A DNA stretch of 64,000 bases from Tubulanus polymorphus (Eukaryota; Nemertea; Palaeonemertea; Tubulaniformes; Tubulanidae), in NCBI RefSeq assembly GCF_964204645.1, contig NC_134029.1, positions 22,896,450-22,960,449 on the forward strand. The letters are read 5' to 3'. The notes under the pieces were generated by a model, which was given only the letters and a program-made list of their open reading frames with translations, had not been told where the DNA came from and did no database searches. The position numbers and the translations under genes were made by a program. Of this stretch, positions 37,099 through 47,897 are shown piece by piece (positions within the stretch are counted from its first letter, which is position 1; each line of letters starts with the position of its first letter).

Positions 37099-40000
37099 CT
37101 CGGCGATTAAAAACGAATTTATAATTCCAGTTTCAATAATAATCCGTTAAACGAGAGATCGACGATCAACTGACATCGACAACGTCCGAATTCAGTAAAA
37201 CGAGGTCGTTAAGCACACGTCGCGCTACGATGATCCATCGAGGTGTGATTAGAGCGTTGACTGTCGCCCGACGACGTTTTATATAATGAGGAAGTAAATC
37301 ACCGGCACGATGTCGACTACCACGCATACCACACAACAACTCCGATCGGCAAGCCAGGAAGTAACGAACAGCACGCCAGTTAAGTCACATGACCCGAGAG
37401 AGAGACTCGGATTTAGGTCGATCACTGGCTGCGCGCGTACCGCGGTAGTGGCACATGTTGTGTGTGTGTGAATGTGAGGTATTTCCCGACGCCGTTGTTT
37501 ACGCTCGTTTCATCGAACGCAGCCAATCAGAACGCTCGATCGTCGAATACACCTCGACATCAATAGATTGATAAAAGTCGTCAAACGAAGAATAGACGAT
37601 AAATTATTTCGTATCGCGATTAAAAGAATTTGTTAATCATAAAATACTAATACAGAACGAAAGACATGAATTGTTGCCCGACGTTCTGGAGGAGTATTTA
37701 AGATTAAGAAGCGTCTGCTGCATTTGTTAAATCCGTTCTGACTTCGTATCGGGTTTTAACCATCCCCTAAACACGTCTCATCCAACCGGAGACACCCGTC
37801 ATCGCAGCTCGGGTTCACCTGTCCTCGGGATCAGCTGCGCCGACGAACACACGTGGGACGCGACCAGACAAGAAAGATACATAATAAACAATAACATCGC
37901 AGAAAAGCAAACAGTTTGTCCTAGACACAACCGTAAGACGGCTAAACTAGCTAAATCAGGGACAGTGTGTTCGCAAACAGATCAGATTCTACTCGTCTTA
38001 GAGACACCGGCGGGAGATGTTTGGGCTGACGATGCTGCGTGGGAGACGCGCGGTTGATTCAGTGTTTATAAACACAGCGTACCGAACAGCGCACACATTA
38101 CCCGCAATGTATCGATTACGACGCAGCGCGGTGGAATGAAATCGAGTCAATGTCAATGCCGAAATTTCACCATTCATTTTTAACTGCCGCATTGCGTAAT
38201 CTAAATTCTCAAATATCAGACAAATTCGACTGACAATATTGCGTAATCTAAATTCTCAAATATCAGACAAATTCGACTGACAATATCTGAATAACGGGTT
38301 GAACGCATTTAACTCATGAATTTTCATGAGTATAAAATTCTTAGCAGCCAAAAAAGTCGATTAAGTCCTCACATTACTGAAATTGTCACTATTCATATTT
38401 CCAAATCGGCTCATTACCGTAAGATCATTATTTGGTTCGGTCATCGGCGAAATGATTGTCGCAGATCAGGACAGATTCTTCTACCATAAACTAAGACAGC
38501 CATAAATTGAGTTGTGTACAATTGTGTCTGAATTATTTTTGAATGCCAATGACCACTGAATGGCTGACAACACGACACACTTCAGTTTCAACACAGACTC
38601 AAATCATTTCATGAAATCCACCCAACTACAAGCGTATCAATATTTCGAAGCAGGTGCTATTGTTCAGGTACCATGGATACAAAAGACAAAAAGGGCGGAA
38701 GGCTTCCCAAGCATTCAAATCTAACCGACGATCATTTTGTAACAATGTATTCGCGAGCCTCATTCATTGGTTCCCAGAGATACTCGAAACATTCGAAATT
38801 ACTCGCCACAAAAGGTGGAACGCCTTAACGATTTAAAATAATAGACCAAAGGAAAGGAAATCACGAGAATGTAAGTCACCAGGATAGAACCTCCTTGTTC
38901 TCGGTAACACGCCGAACATGTGCCATTTAAAAATATTCATAGTAACACCGCGGATGATACTTAAACATCATATAATAATAGAGATGTTGGTTTAAGGTGT
39001 TTCCTCAATTGGCGCTCATAACTGATAAACATTAAAAAAAGACACCTTTCAATCGCCGAACGAAATCGATAACAAAATGTCAAAGTTCCGCGAATTCCTC
39101 TGAAGTCAAAAGAAAAAAGCCCGCACGCGCACCGCACTCCCTAAATATCGATACCGATGATTTGTTTTATCACCTAGGGGATACAACAATGCGTCGTCGC
39201 GTCCATAACTCGGGTAAATACGAAAATACGACTGATTTATTTCACAATTCATCGAACGAGATCAAATATTTCCTGTTTCTCAATAACTCCGACAACGTCA
39301 GTCGTTCTTTTATACGAATAAATCCGGAATGTCGGCTTTTAAAATATCTCGATTTCGTTCGGAAAAACTTTTCTTCAGCGCCATTCATAATATAATTACT
39401 TCATTCGATATATACGTATATATATATATATACATATTGTACTTTGAAAGAACTAAAGCTGGTTTCGTAGGAAAGTTACTATTTACAATATCGACCTCGG
39501 CGATGGAAGAATGTCAATTCACGAAACTCGTTTATAGTTGACAATAATAAACCGGGTGTCTATTGATGTCGCGCTCTGTTGATGACGTACACACGCGACT
39601 ATATTTCACATCACTTTCCTCCCGATATAGACGACTATGACGTAGAACGAGATGCCTGAAGACAAGGCGAAAAATTCCAAATATTCCGACGGAATTTTAT
39701 CGAGAGAAAAAAAAAAGGGCGCCCGAATACAGATTCCGCGAAAGCCTCGTCGACGGAGGCCGCAAAAATGATCTAACGCTCGTTTTGAAATGAAAATAAT
39801 TAAAGTGAAATAAAAAGCTTCTTTTACGTCAACCGCCGGGGCAAAGGGGGCTGTATATCTGTTAACAGATATATAATTATACAGTCAGTCCCCAGTAAAG
39901 TCATTTTTAATAAATGATTTTACTGAACTCAAGTCTAAAGAAGGTGAGGGTTCTGATCAGTACCAGATCAGACAATGAGGCCGTCTGCCAATAGGCCTAT

Positions 40001-42746
40001 GGCCTTCTTTGATGGTAAATAATGATATGATATGATATATCAGGCCGAGCCCAACAATTCACGCGGATCTTAACTGGATACGTTCATGTTACATATATGG
40101 ACAAAATTTGGCAAAACCAAAAATATCACTTGTCACAGAATCGCTGAGTGAGCGGTGTCAGTGAATGTCTCTTATTAGACACAGACCAAATTTGGGTTCG
40201 GACCGGGCAAAATCATCTCAGTCAGATTACCGCCTATAGTTTAACATTTGACTCTGACAATGCTCAAATTCTCAAAACACGTCAAAGCAGAATTACTTAA
40301 AGAGGACAATGTGAAGATGATAGTGAGGAGACAAACATGATAAGGATATGGTTATATCAGGGAAAAACTTCACGTAAAATAGCAGGCATAATCACTTTTA
40401 GTTAAATAGCTAAGAACAACTGATTTGTTCCCACAAACAGAAGATGGACAGGAAAAAATCTACGAACTAGTAATTCGCGTAGTTACATGTGATAATATCG
40501 TACCTATAAATAGACCATCGGTTATGTAGAAAATCATCGAAATAGAATTAATCCGTGATATTAATAAAGGAGTAATTAAACATACCCCATAGGTTCAATT
40601 ACAACCGTTTATATTGAAATCAGTCTACTACTGTCAACACAACACCAGAACAGAATGGATGAATTACTACTGATCACTAACAACCTCTAAATGTAAAAAC
40701 CACGGCGAAAAACTTGAATGATTTAAAACATCATGAAATCTATCATAACCGCAAAAAATATTCAAGATTAAAAGTTGACCCAGCTGGCCATCTATCTATC
40801 TACCCGGCAAATTACGTATATCTTCAAATCATGACCAAGCTAACTATATCAGACCTGGCAGCTATAGAAAAGAACGGATAACAAATTTTATTGCAGTTTA
40901 ATGAGTAACCAGCCGATTAGCAGGAACAAGGTTCTGTTTATTATCAAAATATTTCGAGTTTTCAATAGATTTATCAATGTTCTCAGATAATAGTTTGTCG
41001 ACACTGTTTGTTTGCCAAGCACGTATACATCGCAAAAGTAAAATTGTCATCTCTTCTCAACAAGATGGTTCTCACAGGTTTGCCAATAATGTTACAAATC
41101 ATTGAATATATGGGAAATTCATATTTTCACCAGGAGCAATTCACTAAATTGTGTTTATAATCATTTTATACATCAAAGAATCTTAAGGCCAAAAATATAT
41201 AGACCGTATTAGATCGGGATAGAAATTTCAACGATTAAGTTTATAAACGTATGTACTCTTCGCATGATACACCTCATCAAAGACTTTGAAAACTTTTATG
41301 ATAAAAATAGATCAGAAACTGATAAAACTTCAAAATTTCAATAAGCCTTCTACGCCGCAGGGTAAAACCACAAATACACTATCACGCAAAATCAATGGTT
41401 TCTTTGAATTGAAAAAAAAATGTATGGCCAAACCCTCGCCAAACATAAACCAAATCTAGGCCTATAGCGAAGTCAAAACTAATCTATCCTCAACATCACT
41501 TTTTAAACAAACATGTCCACTATCACCTTGTCAAACTGCTCAAGAGCGTAAAATAAGTGAACTTCCAAACTGAATTCAGCTTCACAGATGATATTCCAGA
41601 TTATCATCATCATCATCAGAGAGTTTTTGATATGATCTTCAAAGAGCGAGATTGAGTAAAATGAAACTAAACACGCAATGCTATCAAATACGACAAGAGA
41701 CTGAAAACTATAAAGCAAATTCAGGACGCGAATCCATTCTTTTGTATCGAAACTTTTCAAACTGGCCCTCCGGCGATAACCCGCTTGAAATGGGTGTGGT
41801 TGCCATAAACAACCTTACCGAGTAATAACCTTTCAATAATGAAATGCCGCGAATTCTCAGTAGCACCATCGACCAGGCAAACAAAATCGTGGCGAATATT
41901 CCGCTAAAATCTATTTTTTCTGGGACTAAAATTTTTCTCAACGATTTTTTTTTTGTTTGTCGTCTAAAATCAGGAACGGAAGGAAACGATAGAAAAAACA
42001 TCGAAATCAATTGTCGTCGATGTTTGTCAAGGATAGTCACAAAAATAAACTTCATTGAAGATACCAAATTCAGCGTTAAAAAAAAACGAAGGATTCAAAC
42101 GATGTATTGAATTCTCAGCTGCGCGCTAGAATATTTACCGGTATAAATTGATTTCCGAAATCGAAAAAATAAGTACGAACACAAGCACCGCAAATGACGA
42201 ACTATTAGTAAATTGGCGCTTTGAGTTACAAGGCGTGGCATCCAATCCAAATACATTTCAATAGTTGCACTGCTACTAAAAATTGAACTGCCTGTCGGCT
42301 TATTTATTTATAGCAGGCTTTGTGGAGAACGAGTAGAAAATCCCTTCCGGGAGGAAGAATTTGCCGCGACATCCGTAAAAATATCACTACATCGAATCTC
42401 GCTATTTACTTAGAGAAGAAAATACAGTTAAATATTGATTTTATTTACGTAAACGCGTGTCCAGAATATTAAATCCAGGGCTTTCACATTTAAACGCGAT
42501 TCATTGGATTCGTCGAAAAAATGATGCGAATTAAGCCAAGTTCTACTGCGTAACTAAATCAGCAATAATTATAGTAGAATATTGTTTAACTATACAAACT
42601 GAACACGACTAACTAAATATGAAACATTTCTGAACTTCGGTTTTCGGCACTTAAAATGGAGACCTAAAAAAAAAACAATTAAGCAAGGATGGACTGAACA
42701 AAATGGAATCAATGGTGTTAATATTTCGCCCGTAGCTATCAAAACA

Positions 42747-42822
<76 letters not shown>

Positions 42823-45800
42823 CATATATATATTTACATATATTATTGACCGCGTAGAAATGACACGCGATCAAAGACACATTAAAGGTCACTTATATTC
42901 GACAGTGAGTATATAAATGACGTGATCTGGTAATAGCGCCAGCCTTTCATCTCGGATTCGATTACCTTCCAGAAAGCCAAGTATTCAATCACGGTCGTCT
43001 AATGTTGTTACACTCCGCGTTTTCTTTTTTAATTCAAATTATTTGAACTGTTGTTGTCGTCCGCGACATTGATCAATTTTAGATACTAATTAAAGTCTAC
43101 ATGAAAAGCCTAATCAGTTTTTAACGGGAATAGATTTTAAAACGTTTCGCTATATCGCGGCATCCGTCCGATGACAGACGCCGAGTAGAAATTCCATTAG
43201 AAATTCTTTCACCTCTCGCGAAGACGAGAACAGACGTCATACGACAAGATCAGACTCCGACGACTAACGACAAATCTAATATAATTTGTCGACAGATGTG
43301 ATGAGTTGTTAGAGAGAACACTACACTACGTAACGAGATAATGGAAGGGATGGCATTACAAATGGACTTCACTTCCTTCCGGTATTATTCCTTATTCGTG
43401 ACGGGCCACTTTTATTGTCGTCGCGCTCGGGCCACTTTTATTGTCGTCGCGCTGAAGTCACATCCAATGTATCATGACACGAGCGAGCGGCTGGCGTCAC
43501 TAATTCTCTCACATCTCACATGTTTTTTTGAATATCGTAAGTACATTGATCTCCGGTCATTAGTCCGAATGCGATCGCCGTCGCCATCTAGTGTCAGAAG
43601 TAAACACCAAACAACGCGCACTTCACTGCCATCTATCATAGTTCATATGGAACTAAGCGAAAGGTAAACAAGGCAATTTTCTCATACAAGCCGTTTAACT
43701 CATTAGTGCTCAGGAATTTCACTATGTAGTGTCTATATTACCTCCTCAGAAATTTTCGGAGGTTTTCCACATTTACCATGATATAAAACAGCTCATTTCC
43801 AGTTGTTTTTATGTATTACAAGTTTGTGTTAGTTTGTTGTGAACACATTATTCTTTCGATAAAAAATTTGATGAGGTGGGCCACCAAAATTGTGACCTTT
43901 TGTCCCCCTGAAATTCATCCAGACTTATTTGCATATAAGCGAAGGCTTAGATATCATTTTTGTTCATACTTCAAATTTCGTGAATTTTAAATACAGTTGG
44001 AAGAGTTTGATTTCTGTATGGAATTCTTTCGACAGGTATGTCTAGTTCATTCTACACTAATGGGTTCGAATCCCACTGTAACTGATTTTGTGTAGTATAT
44101 GAATAAGAGATGATTCGTGTAGCTTGAGGATTAATAGGCAGGATGGATGCGGGCGGCTTGAGGGCTGGAAAGAGTAAGGAGTGGAAGTATTGAGCTGGAA
44201 ACCATACATTTAGGGTTGAAAGAAAATCTCATCCGCCGATCTCAACTTTCACAGGTAATTTCATAACAACTGGATTACACAACTTCTCAGATTCCTATCA
44301 ATTTACATCTTACTGATTTTACGCATGATATAGCAATCTCAACATATTTCCCTGATTTTTAACTTCTTTCAAAATTAAATTCCCCGACTGTAAAGAAATT
44401 CGCTAATTTCCAGGCAAGCAGATACCCAGTGATTGCTTTATCCACTTATTTGGACTGACTGAGGGCACTCAATCAGTTAACCTTCCTTTATGTTAAAACC
44501 TTACAAAATAAATATTCAGTAAATGAAAACTTTTAAAGCAAAATAAAGTTAAATACCGGGAATAAAAAGTGAAAAGCAAGCACCGACCCAGAAGTAGCCA
44601 ATGGTAGTGTAAGCGGACTACAAATCCATCGATTCTTAGAAAATAAAAACTTTTTGAAATATTCATCACTTATAACCATAATCGGAGGACCTGGTCATAA
44701 ACCTGTAAAAGCTGACACTAAGCAACACGTGAATATGGACATACCCAGGATTGTTTGAAGCTGGAAGCGTAAGCATAGTACATACGCACATAAGGAGGGC
44801 GAGTTGAAACGCAAAATCCCTAAATATGCGTATAGCGATGTTGGAGCTGAAAGACTTGCTCACGGCACAAACCACTATTAAATTGACCTAGATATGTTCC
44901 GTTTGAACTTAAATTAATGAAGACGAAATGACGTTTGCGAAATATTTCCTTTTCGTACCAATTTTCGAAACTTCGGGGAGGTTGAAGAGACAACAAATTT
45001 ATTTGTAGTATGTCACGATGGTTCCTTAACTTCCGAGTATGACACTATTATACACACTTTTTCAGGGTGGCCACTTTAATGACTTTTTGTGGCTTTTTCC
45101 CCAAACTTTCATATAAGTTTTATTTTCTCTAATTTAAAAAAAGACGTTATATACGTAAAACATAGGGATGGAAACGGTTTGAATTTACATGCGACCTAAA
45201 TATCACAACAAAATTCCCTGACTTTCATAAGGTGAACGACTTTTCCCAGCTGATTTCAAGGTAAGTGGCCACCCTATAAGACAAAGCTTTTCATCCATAC
45301 CAGGTTTGGACACAAACGCAAACTGATTAAGAACGAAGTCACAAATTTAGCTTAACAAATATCGATGCAGCACAAGCATTAATGAGACTAACCTTATGAA
45401 CCGTTTATTTGAGGGACTGAAGTCCGAGGACACCACACAGGAAGGGAATGATCATTAAAAGAAAAGTGAAAAGAATCTACGAAATACAGGATAGACGAAC
45501 AGTCAAACGCTATGATGATGATCTACATTATTTATCAATGCCGCGGGCGACGAGTTGAATTGAAACATATTGGTATCTAGTATCATCGCTGCCATTTATA
45601 CATCAACCCTTGGAAAATCAGTCACCCATTTTAAAACATCTGCTCTCCGTCTTTAAAATCAAGTTGATGTCAATTCTATCAATGCTAACAACAAATGATT
45701 AACAATTGCAGATAGCACCAAGAAAATTAACTATAAATTTCTTTATTTTCAGGGTATCAAAAGGTCCAGCAGCACCAATAACATAATAACACTACACAAC

Positions 45801-47897
45801 GACTTTTCCTTTAAAATCCTGGGGTATAATGAAAACTGATAGGGTTAGGATTCACAACTGATCATAAAAATACAATTTTTGAAATAGCAATGCTAGTGCT
45901 AGAGGTATGTAGAGTAGTAGGCCAGATTGGGCAGTCCTAAACACCAAGTTTTAGAAGCTTCACTCAGGGAAATTTTGGATGTCAACAACTGGTATAGCCC
46001 ATCTTACTAAATATTAAAAGTGATTGCTAATGTTTCGTGGACTAGTCGGGTGCTGAGGGGTGAAACAAGCAGTCAAACTTCAGAACTACAGAAACAGGAA
46101 GTAAATCGCGTTCTTCCCGTATCGGGAAACGTGGTTTACTTCCTGGTTTGAAAATCATCGATTTGAACACGAATTTCTCGACAACACGACCACAGAATAA
46201 CGCATTATCGACCCCAAAACAAACTGTATCAATTACTCATTCGCATTTCGTTTGATACAAATTGTATTAACGAGCTTACCCGCTTGAATTAGCAAATCTA
46301 AACTCTTTGCGCCTTCAGAACACGCGGCCATCTTGATAGACTTAGATACACAATTGATCCGCCAATGTGAACACGCCGGAAATAATTTTGACAGCCGATG
46401 AGATTTCAACTAATCAATTCAAAATCACCTTTTTGCGCATCGATATCGATATGATCAATTGAATTTCGGTGGTTTTTAAGGAAGTTAAGGTTTTCCTTAC
46501 GTTTTTTACCAATCGGATTTAGTGCACTATTTTCACAGCGATGCGATACCGCAGTAGTTATAGGTCATAAGTTGAATAAAGGTGAAGGCCGATGAGCGAT
46601 GTACACAAAGCGCCAATGCGCGACTGTTTACATGTCATTCGATTGGCGGCAATTTCCTTATATAGGCCGACGGTTCGAATCCCGGCGTATTCGGTTTTGG
46701 ATTACGTCCGCGGGCCTTAGATGTAAGTGCACCAATAATATCGATAAATTAGCACAATTAATTTACAGACATTTTGCATGATTTTGAGGTCCAATGATAT
46801 TTACACACTAAACTAACACAATATATTTTCGTCATGTTTATCAATTTCCGCCACTATGGTCATCAAGATATTAAGACATCGGAATCAGTCGTCTACCAGT
46901 AAAGAAATGTTACATTTTATTGTGAACCCATTTAAACTGTTTTCCCGTGACTAAATACTATTTTTTTCTTTAAATGCGGCTACTTCATCAGGGATATAAT
47001 TGTCAGGCTATTTTAGCAATCAATACCAAACAAAAGTACCAAAATACGAATAAGCACAAATTTTTCAATTAATTTCAAGACATAAAAAAAGTACAAAATA
47101 GTATTTTTCGATAAATGAACGGTTCAGCAAAATAAGTATAACTGCCAGTCAAGGTTGGGAACACAAGCAGGTAGGCTCTCGCCTGTAAGTTAGATTTCGC
47201 CTAATGTTAAAACCTAATCTCATGATCATGAGATAATTCAAATTTTTGCATTTAATTTCGAGGGATCAATTATCTTAATCTTTATGGGATCGTTCATTTA
47301 TTACGTACGCATAAAATTTGAATTTATAAAAAATTCACGTTTTTATTCATTTATTGCTTACGTTTTTGTAATTCGTCGTTTTTTATAATTGGTTCGTCTA
47401 ATTCCTCTGCGCTCTCCGTGTCTTCGTCTTCATCTGGAGCCGTGCGAGTCTCACGAGTTACATCAATAATAAACGTTTGAGGATCGATGCCCGTTTCGCT
47501 GGATATTTTCGAACTTATTTCCATGATCGTTGAGAGCACGGTTGGGCAATCCGGGTCCACGATACCGTCCACGATCACCTCTTGTTGCAGTTCAGCCTCA
47601 GACGTCGCGGCGCTGTCTTGTGTGACTGGTTCTAAACTTGTGTAGTTCGATAATTCGTACGGTTCGGGCATTACTATAACTGATGGCTCGACTTCCTGAA
47701 CTTCCTACAAACAATTAAAGTCGACCAACGTCTGAGAATTACCTGACCCGGGTACCCGAACGAAGATTAATGTTTGGGGCTATTTTTCACATTCCGCACG
47801 CTCTTACCATATCGACTTCTTTGTAAAGTTGTTGCTCGTCGAAAGTAAAAAGGTCCAAAAACGGGAGCTCGTTATAGCTATGCGATATTTCTGCCAT
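22376..47897 (-). CDS. ELF1/2/4 (Eip74EF): ETS transcription factor, ELF1/2/4 (E74) family, long distal-promoter isoform (410 aa)
   Basis: Exons in transcript order: 47897-47808, 47704-47362, 30231-30091, 26235-26158, 26000-25914, 23605-23483, 23317-23261, 22942-22750, 22496-22376 (1,233 nt, in frame). The N-terminus resembles vertebrate ELF1/2: PSVIVMPEP parallels the PAVIVEPVP region, and acidic stretches follow. Exon 3 carries [13 protein letters not shown], matching the ELF EAAEALLxMxSP motif. The linker has [12 protein letters not shown] and a basic [11 protein letters not shown] patch. The ETS domain (about 307-390) runs from [13 protein letters not shown] through [20 protein letters not shown] to [15 protein letters not shown], with intact recognition-helix arginines (GRALRYYYARG). 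The protein ends about 19 residues later, as in insect E74. An acceptor abuts the start codon, so a 5' UTR exon lies further upstream. That exon 2 (47704-47362) skips 17 kb to 30231 is inferred from matching phase (1) and ELF similarity, not from RNA. Confidence 0.8.
23818..23920. other. C-rich island in an ELF intron
   Basis: This stretch is strongly GC-rich in an otherwise AT-rich intron, with repeated GCCCGCCC blocks and a run of 11 or more C near 23888. The complementary strand, which is the ELF transcript strand, is therefore G-rich and could form G-quadruplexes. It contains two similar ACCCA-CTGA/CCCCAGTGA segments. Function unknown. Confidence 0.7.
27682..27735. repeat. (CAG)18 trinucleotide repeat in an ELF intron
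   Basis: Eighteen uninterrupted CAG units on the + strand (CTG in the ELF transcript sense). The open frame across it would give poly-Ser, but has no family similarity and lies antisense inside an ELF intron, so I treat it as a microsatellite. Uninterrupted units suggest length polymorphism. Confidence 0.9.
31423..31490. repeat. CT-rich tandem repeat
   Basis: About three units of CTCTCTCCTCTCTCCCCG-like sequence within a polypyrimidine tract, in the large ELF intron. On the transcript strand this is a GA-rich tract. Simple-sequence expansion; no coding role seen. Confidence 0.8.
32041..32136. repeat. Diverged direct repeat pair, copy 1
   Basis: Shares ordered blocks with 32331-32445: ATTTACAC-GTCA, GTAAGTC-CGT, ATTTACGTAAT and AAGATTTTTCACT. 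The spacing between copies is about 300 bp. Both lie in the ELF intron between the proximal promoter and the first shared exon. Homology was judged by eye. Confidence 0.55.
32331..32445. repeat. Diverged direct repeat pair, copy 2
   Basis: Second copy of the block at 32041-32136, somewhat longer because of small insertions. It keeps TTTACACGGTCA, TTGTAAGTCGCGTG, ATTTACGTAATGAAG and ATTTTTCACT. A perfect AAACCACTAA / TTAGTGGTTT hairpin lies between the copies at about 32269-32289. Confidence 0.55.
34330..34373. repeat. (TAA)n microsatellite
   Basis: About 14 TAA units with one TGA interruption, in the long ELF intron. Similar shorter AAT/TAA tracts occur at about 23137-23168 and 23622-23651. 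Confidence 0.9.
35331..35353. repeat. Short GCT/CTG repeat
   Basis: About seven GCT units directly after a CCGACCGACCGACCG tetranucleotide run, in the long ELF intron. Simple sequence only. Confidence 0.8.
35562..35609. repeat. Compact strong hairpin in the ELF intron
   Basis: Arms CATGGACTCTAAAA (35569-35582) and TTTTAGAGTCCATG (35590-35603) are perfect complements around a 7-nt loop. Six further pairs follow after one bulged C. The helix is about 20 bp in total, about 1.0 kb downstream of the short-isoform coding exon on the transcript strand. It is shorter than a typical animal pre-miRNA. It may be a small MITE relic or a structured intronic element. Confidence 0.75.
37277..37285 (-). promoter_or_regulatory. 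TATA-like box for the short ELF isoform
   Basis: The minus strand reads TATATAAAA about 180 bp upstream of the start codon at 37098. An initiator-like TCAACG lies about 25-35 nt downstream. A CCAAT box (CCAATCAG, + strand orientation) is at 37523-37530. This is a motif-based prediction only. Confidence 0.45.
38191..38286. repeat. Perfect 47-bp tandem duplication
   Basis: A 47-bp unit starting ATTGCGTAATCTAAATTCTC occurs twice head to tail (38191-38237 and 38238-38284) without a mismatch, about 1.1 kb upstream of the short ELF isoform. Perfect identity suggests a recent duplication or an assembly artefact. Confidence 0.95.
39845..40040. mobile_element. Array of four hairpins with ATGAT tail, probable retroelement 3' end
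   Basis: In order: a 20-bp perfect palindrome TATATCTGTTAACAGATATA (39854-39873) nested in CTGTATA/TATACAG; a 14-bp stem (39893-39906 with 39912-39925, one mismatch); a TCTGATC/GATCAGA stem (39952-39972); and an AGGCC-TAT-GGCCT stem (about 39992-40004). It ends in TGATGGTAAATAATGATATGATATGAT-type sequence, like the short tandem tails of some LINE or SINE elements. Nothing coding is visible, so the family cannot be named. Confidence 0.5.
42750..42819. repeat. (TA)35 dinucleotide repeat
   Basis: About 70 bp of uninterrupted TA, followed by TTTACATATATA blocks, between the two ELF promoters. It is prone to cruciform formation and length variation. Confidence 0.95.
43403..43453. repeat. 26-bp tandem duplication
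   Basis: A unit beginning GGGCCACTTTTATTGTCGTC is repeated immediately (43403-43428, 43429-43453). It lies in the interval between the ELF promoters. No coding role recognised. Confidence 0.9.
46096..46144. promoter_or_regulatory. Hairpin with two inverted ETS-type sites
   Basis: AGGAAGTAAA (46096-46105) and TTTACTTCCT (46135-46144) form perfect 10-bp arms. Inner pairing continues with GU wobbles, and CCCG/CGGG closes a 3-nt loop. Each arm contains a GGAA core in an ACAGGAAGTA-like context, the class bound by ETS proteins. It lies within the ELF locus, about 1.2 kb beyond exon 2 of the long isoform. Regulatory use is a guess; the inverted repeat itself is certain. Confidence 0.5.
47342..47355 (-). 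terminator. Candidate intronic poly(A) signals after ELF long-isoform exon 2
   Basis: On the minus strand, two AATAAA hexamers (47355-47350 and 47347-47342) follow the GTAAGC donor at 47361 by only a few bases. The in-frame stop TAA (47353-47351) is embedded in the first of them. If the intron is not spliced, the message would encode a 147-aa protein without an ETS domain. Usage is unproven. Confidence 0.4.

Larger units (their letters stand above)
37099..47361. other. Interval between the two ELF first exons
   Basis: This is a long-isoform intron and the upstream region of the short isoform. Apart from the promoter motifs near 37.3-37.5 kb and the repeats listed individually (38191, 39845, 42750, 43403, 46096), I see no exon, RNA gene or conserved coding frame on either strand. 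The sequence is AT-rich. Confidence 0.6.

Noticed and set aside
44040-44080. T-arm/B-box-like GGGTTCGAATCCCAC
   Set aside because: No A box or acceptor stem at the right distance upstream. At most a remnant of a tRNA-derived SINE.
46664-46692. Second B-box-like GGTTCGAATCCCGG
   Set aside because: The T-stem does not pair properly and no tRNA cloverleaf can be drawn.
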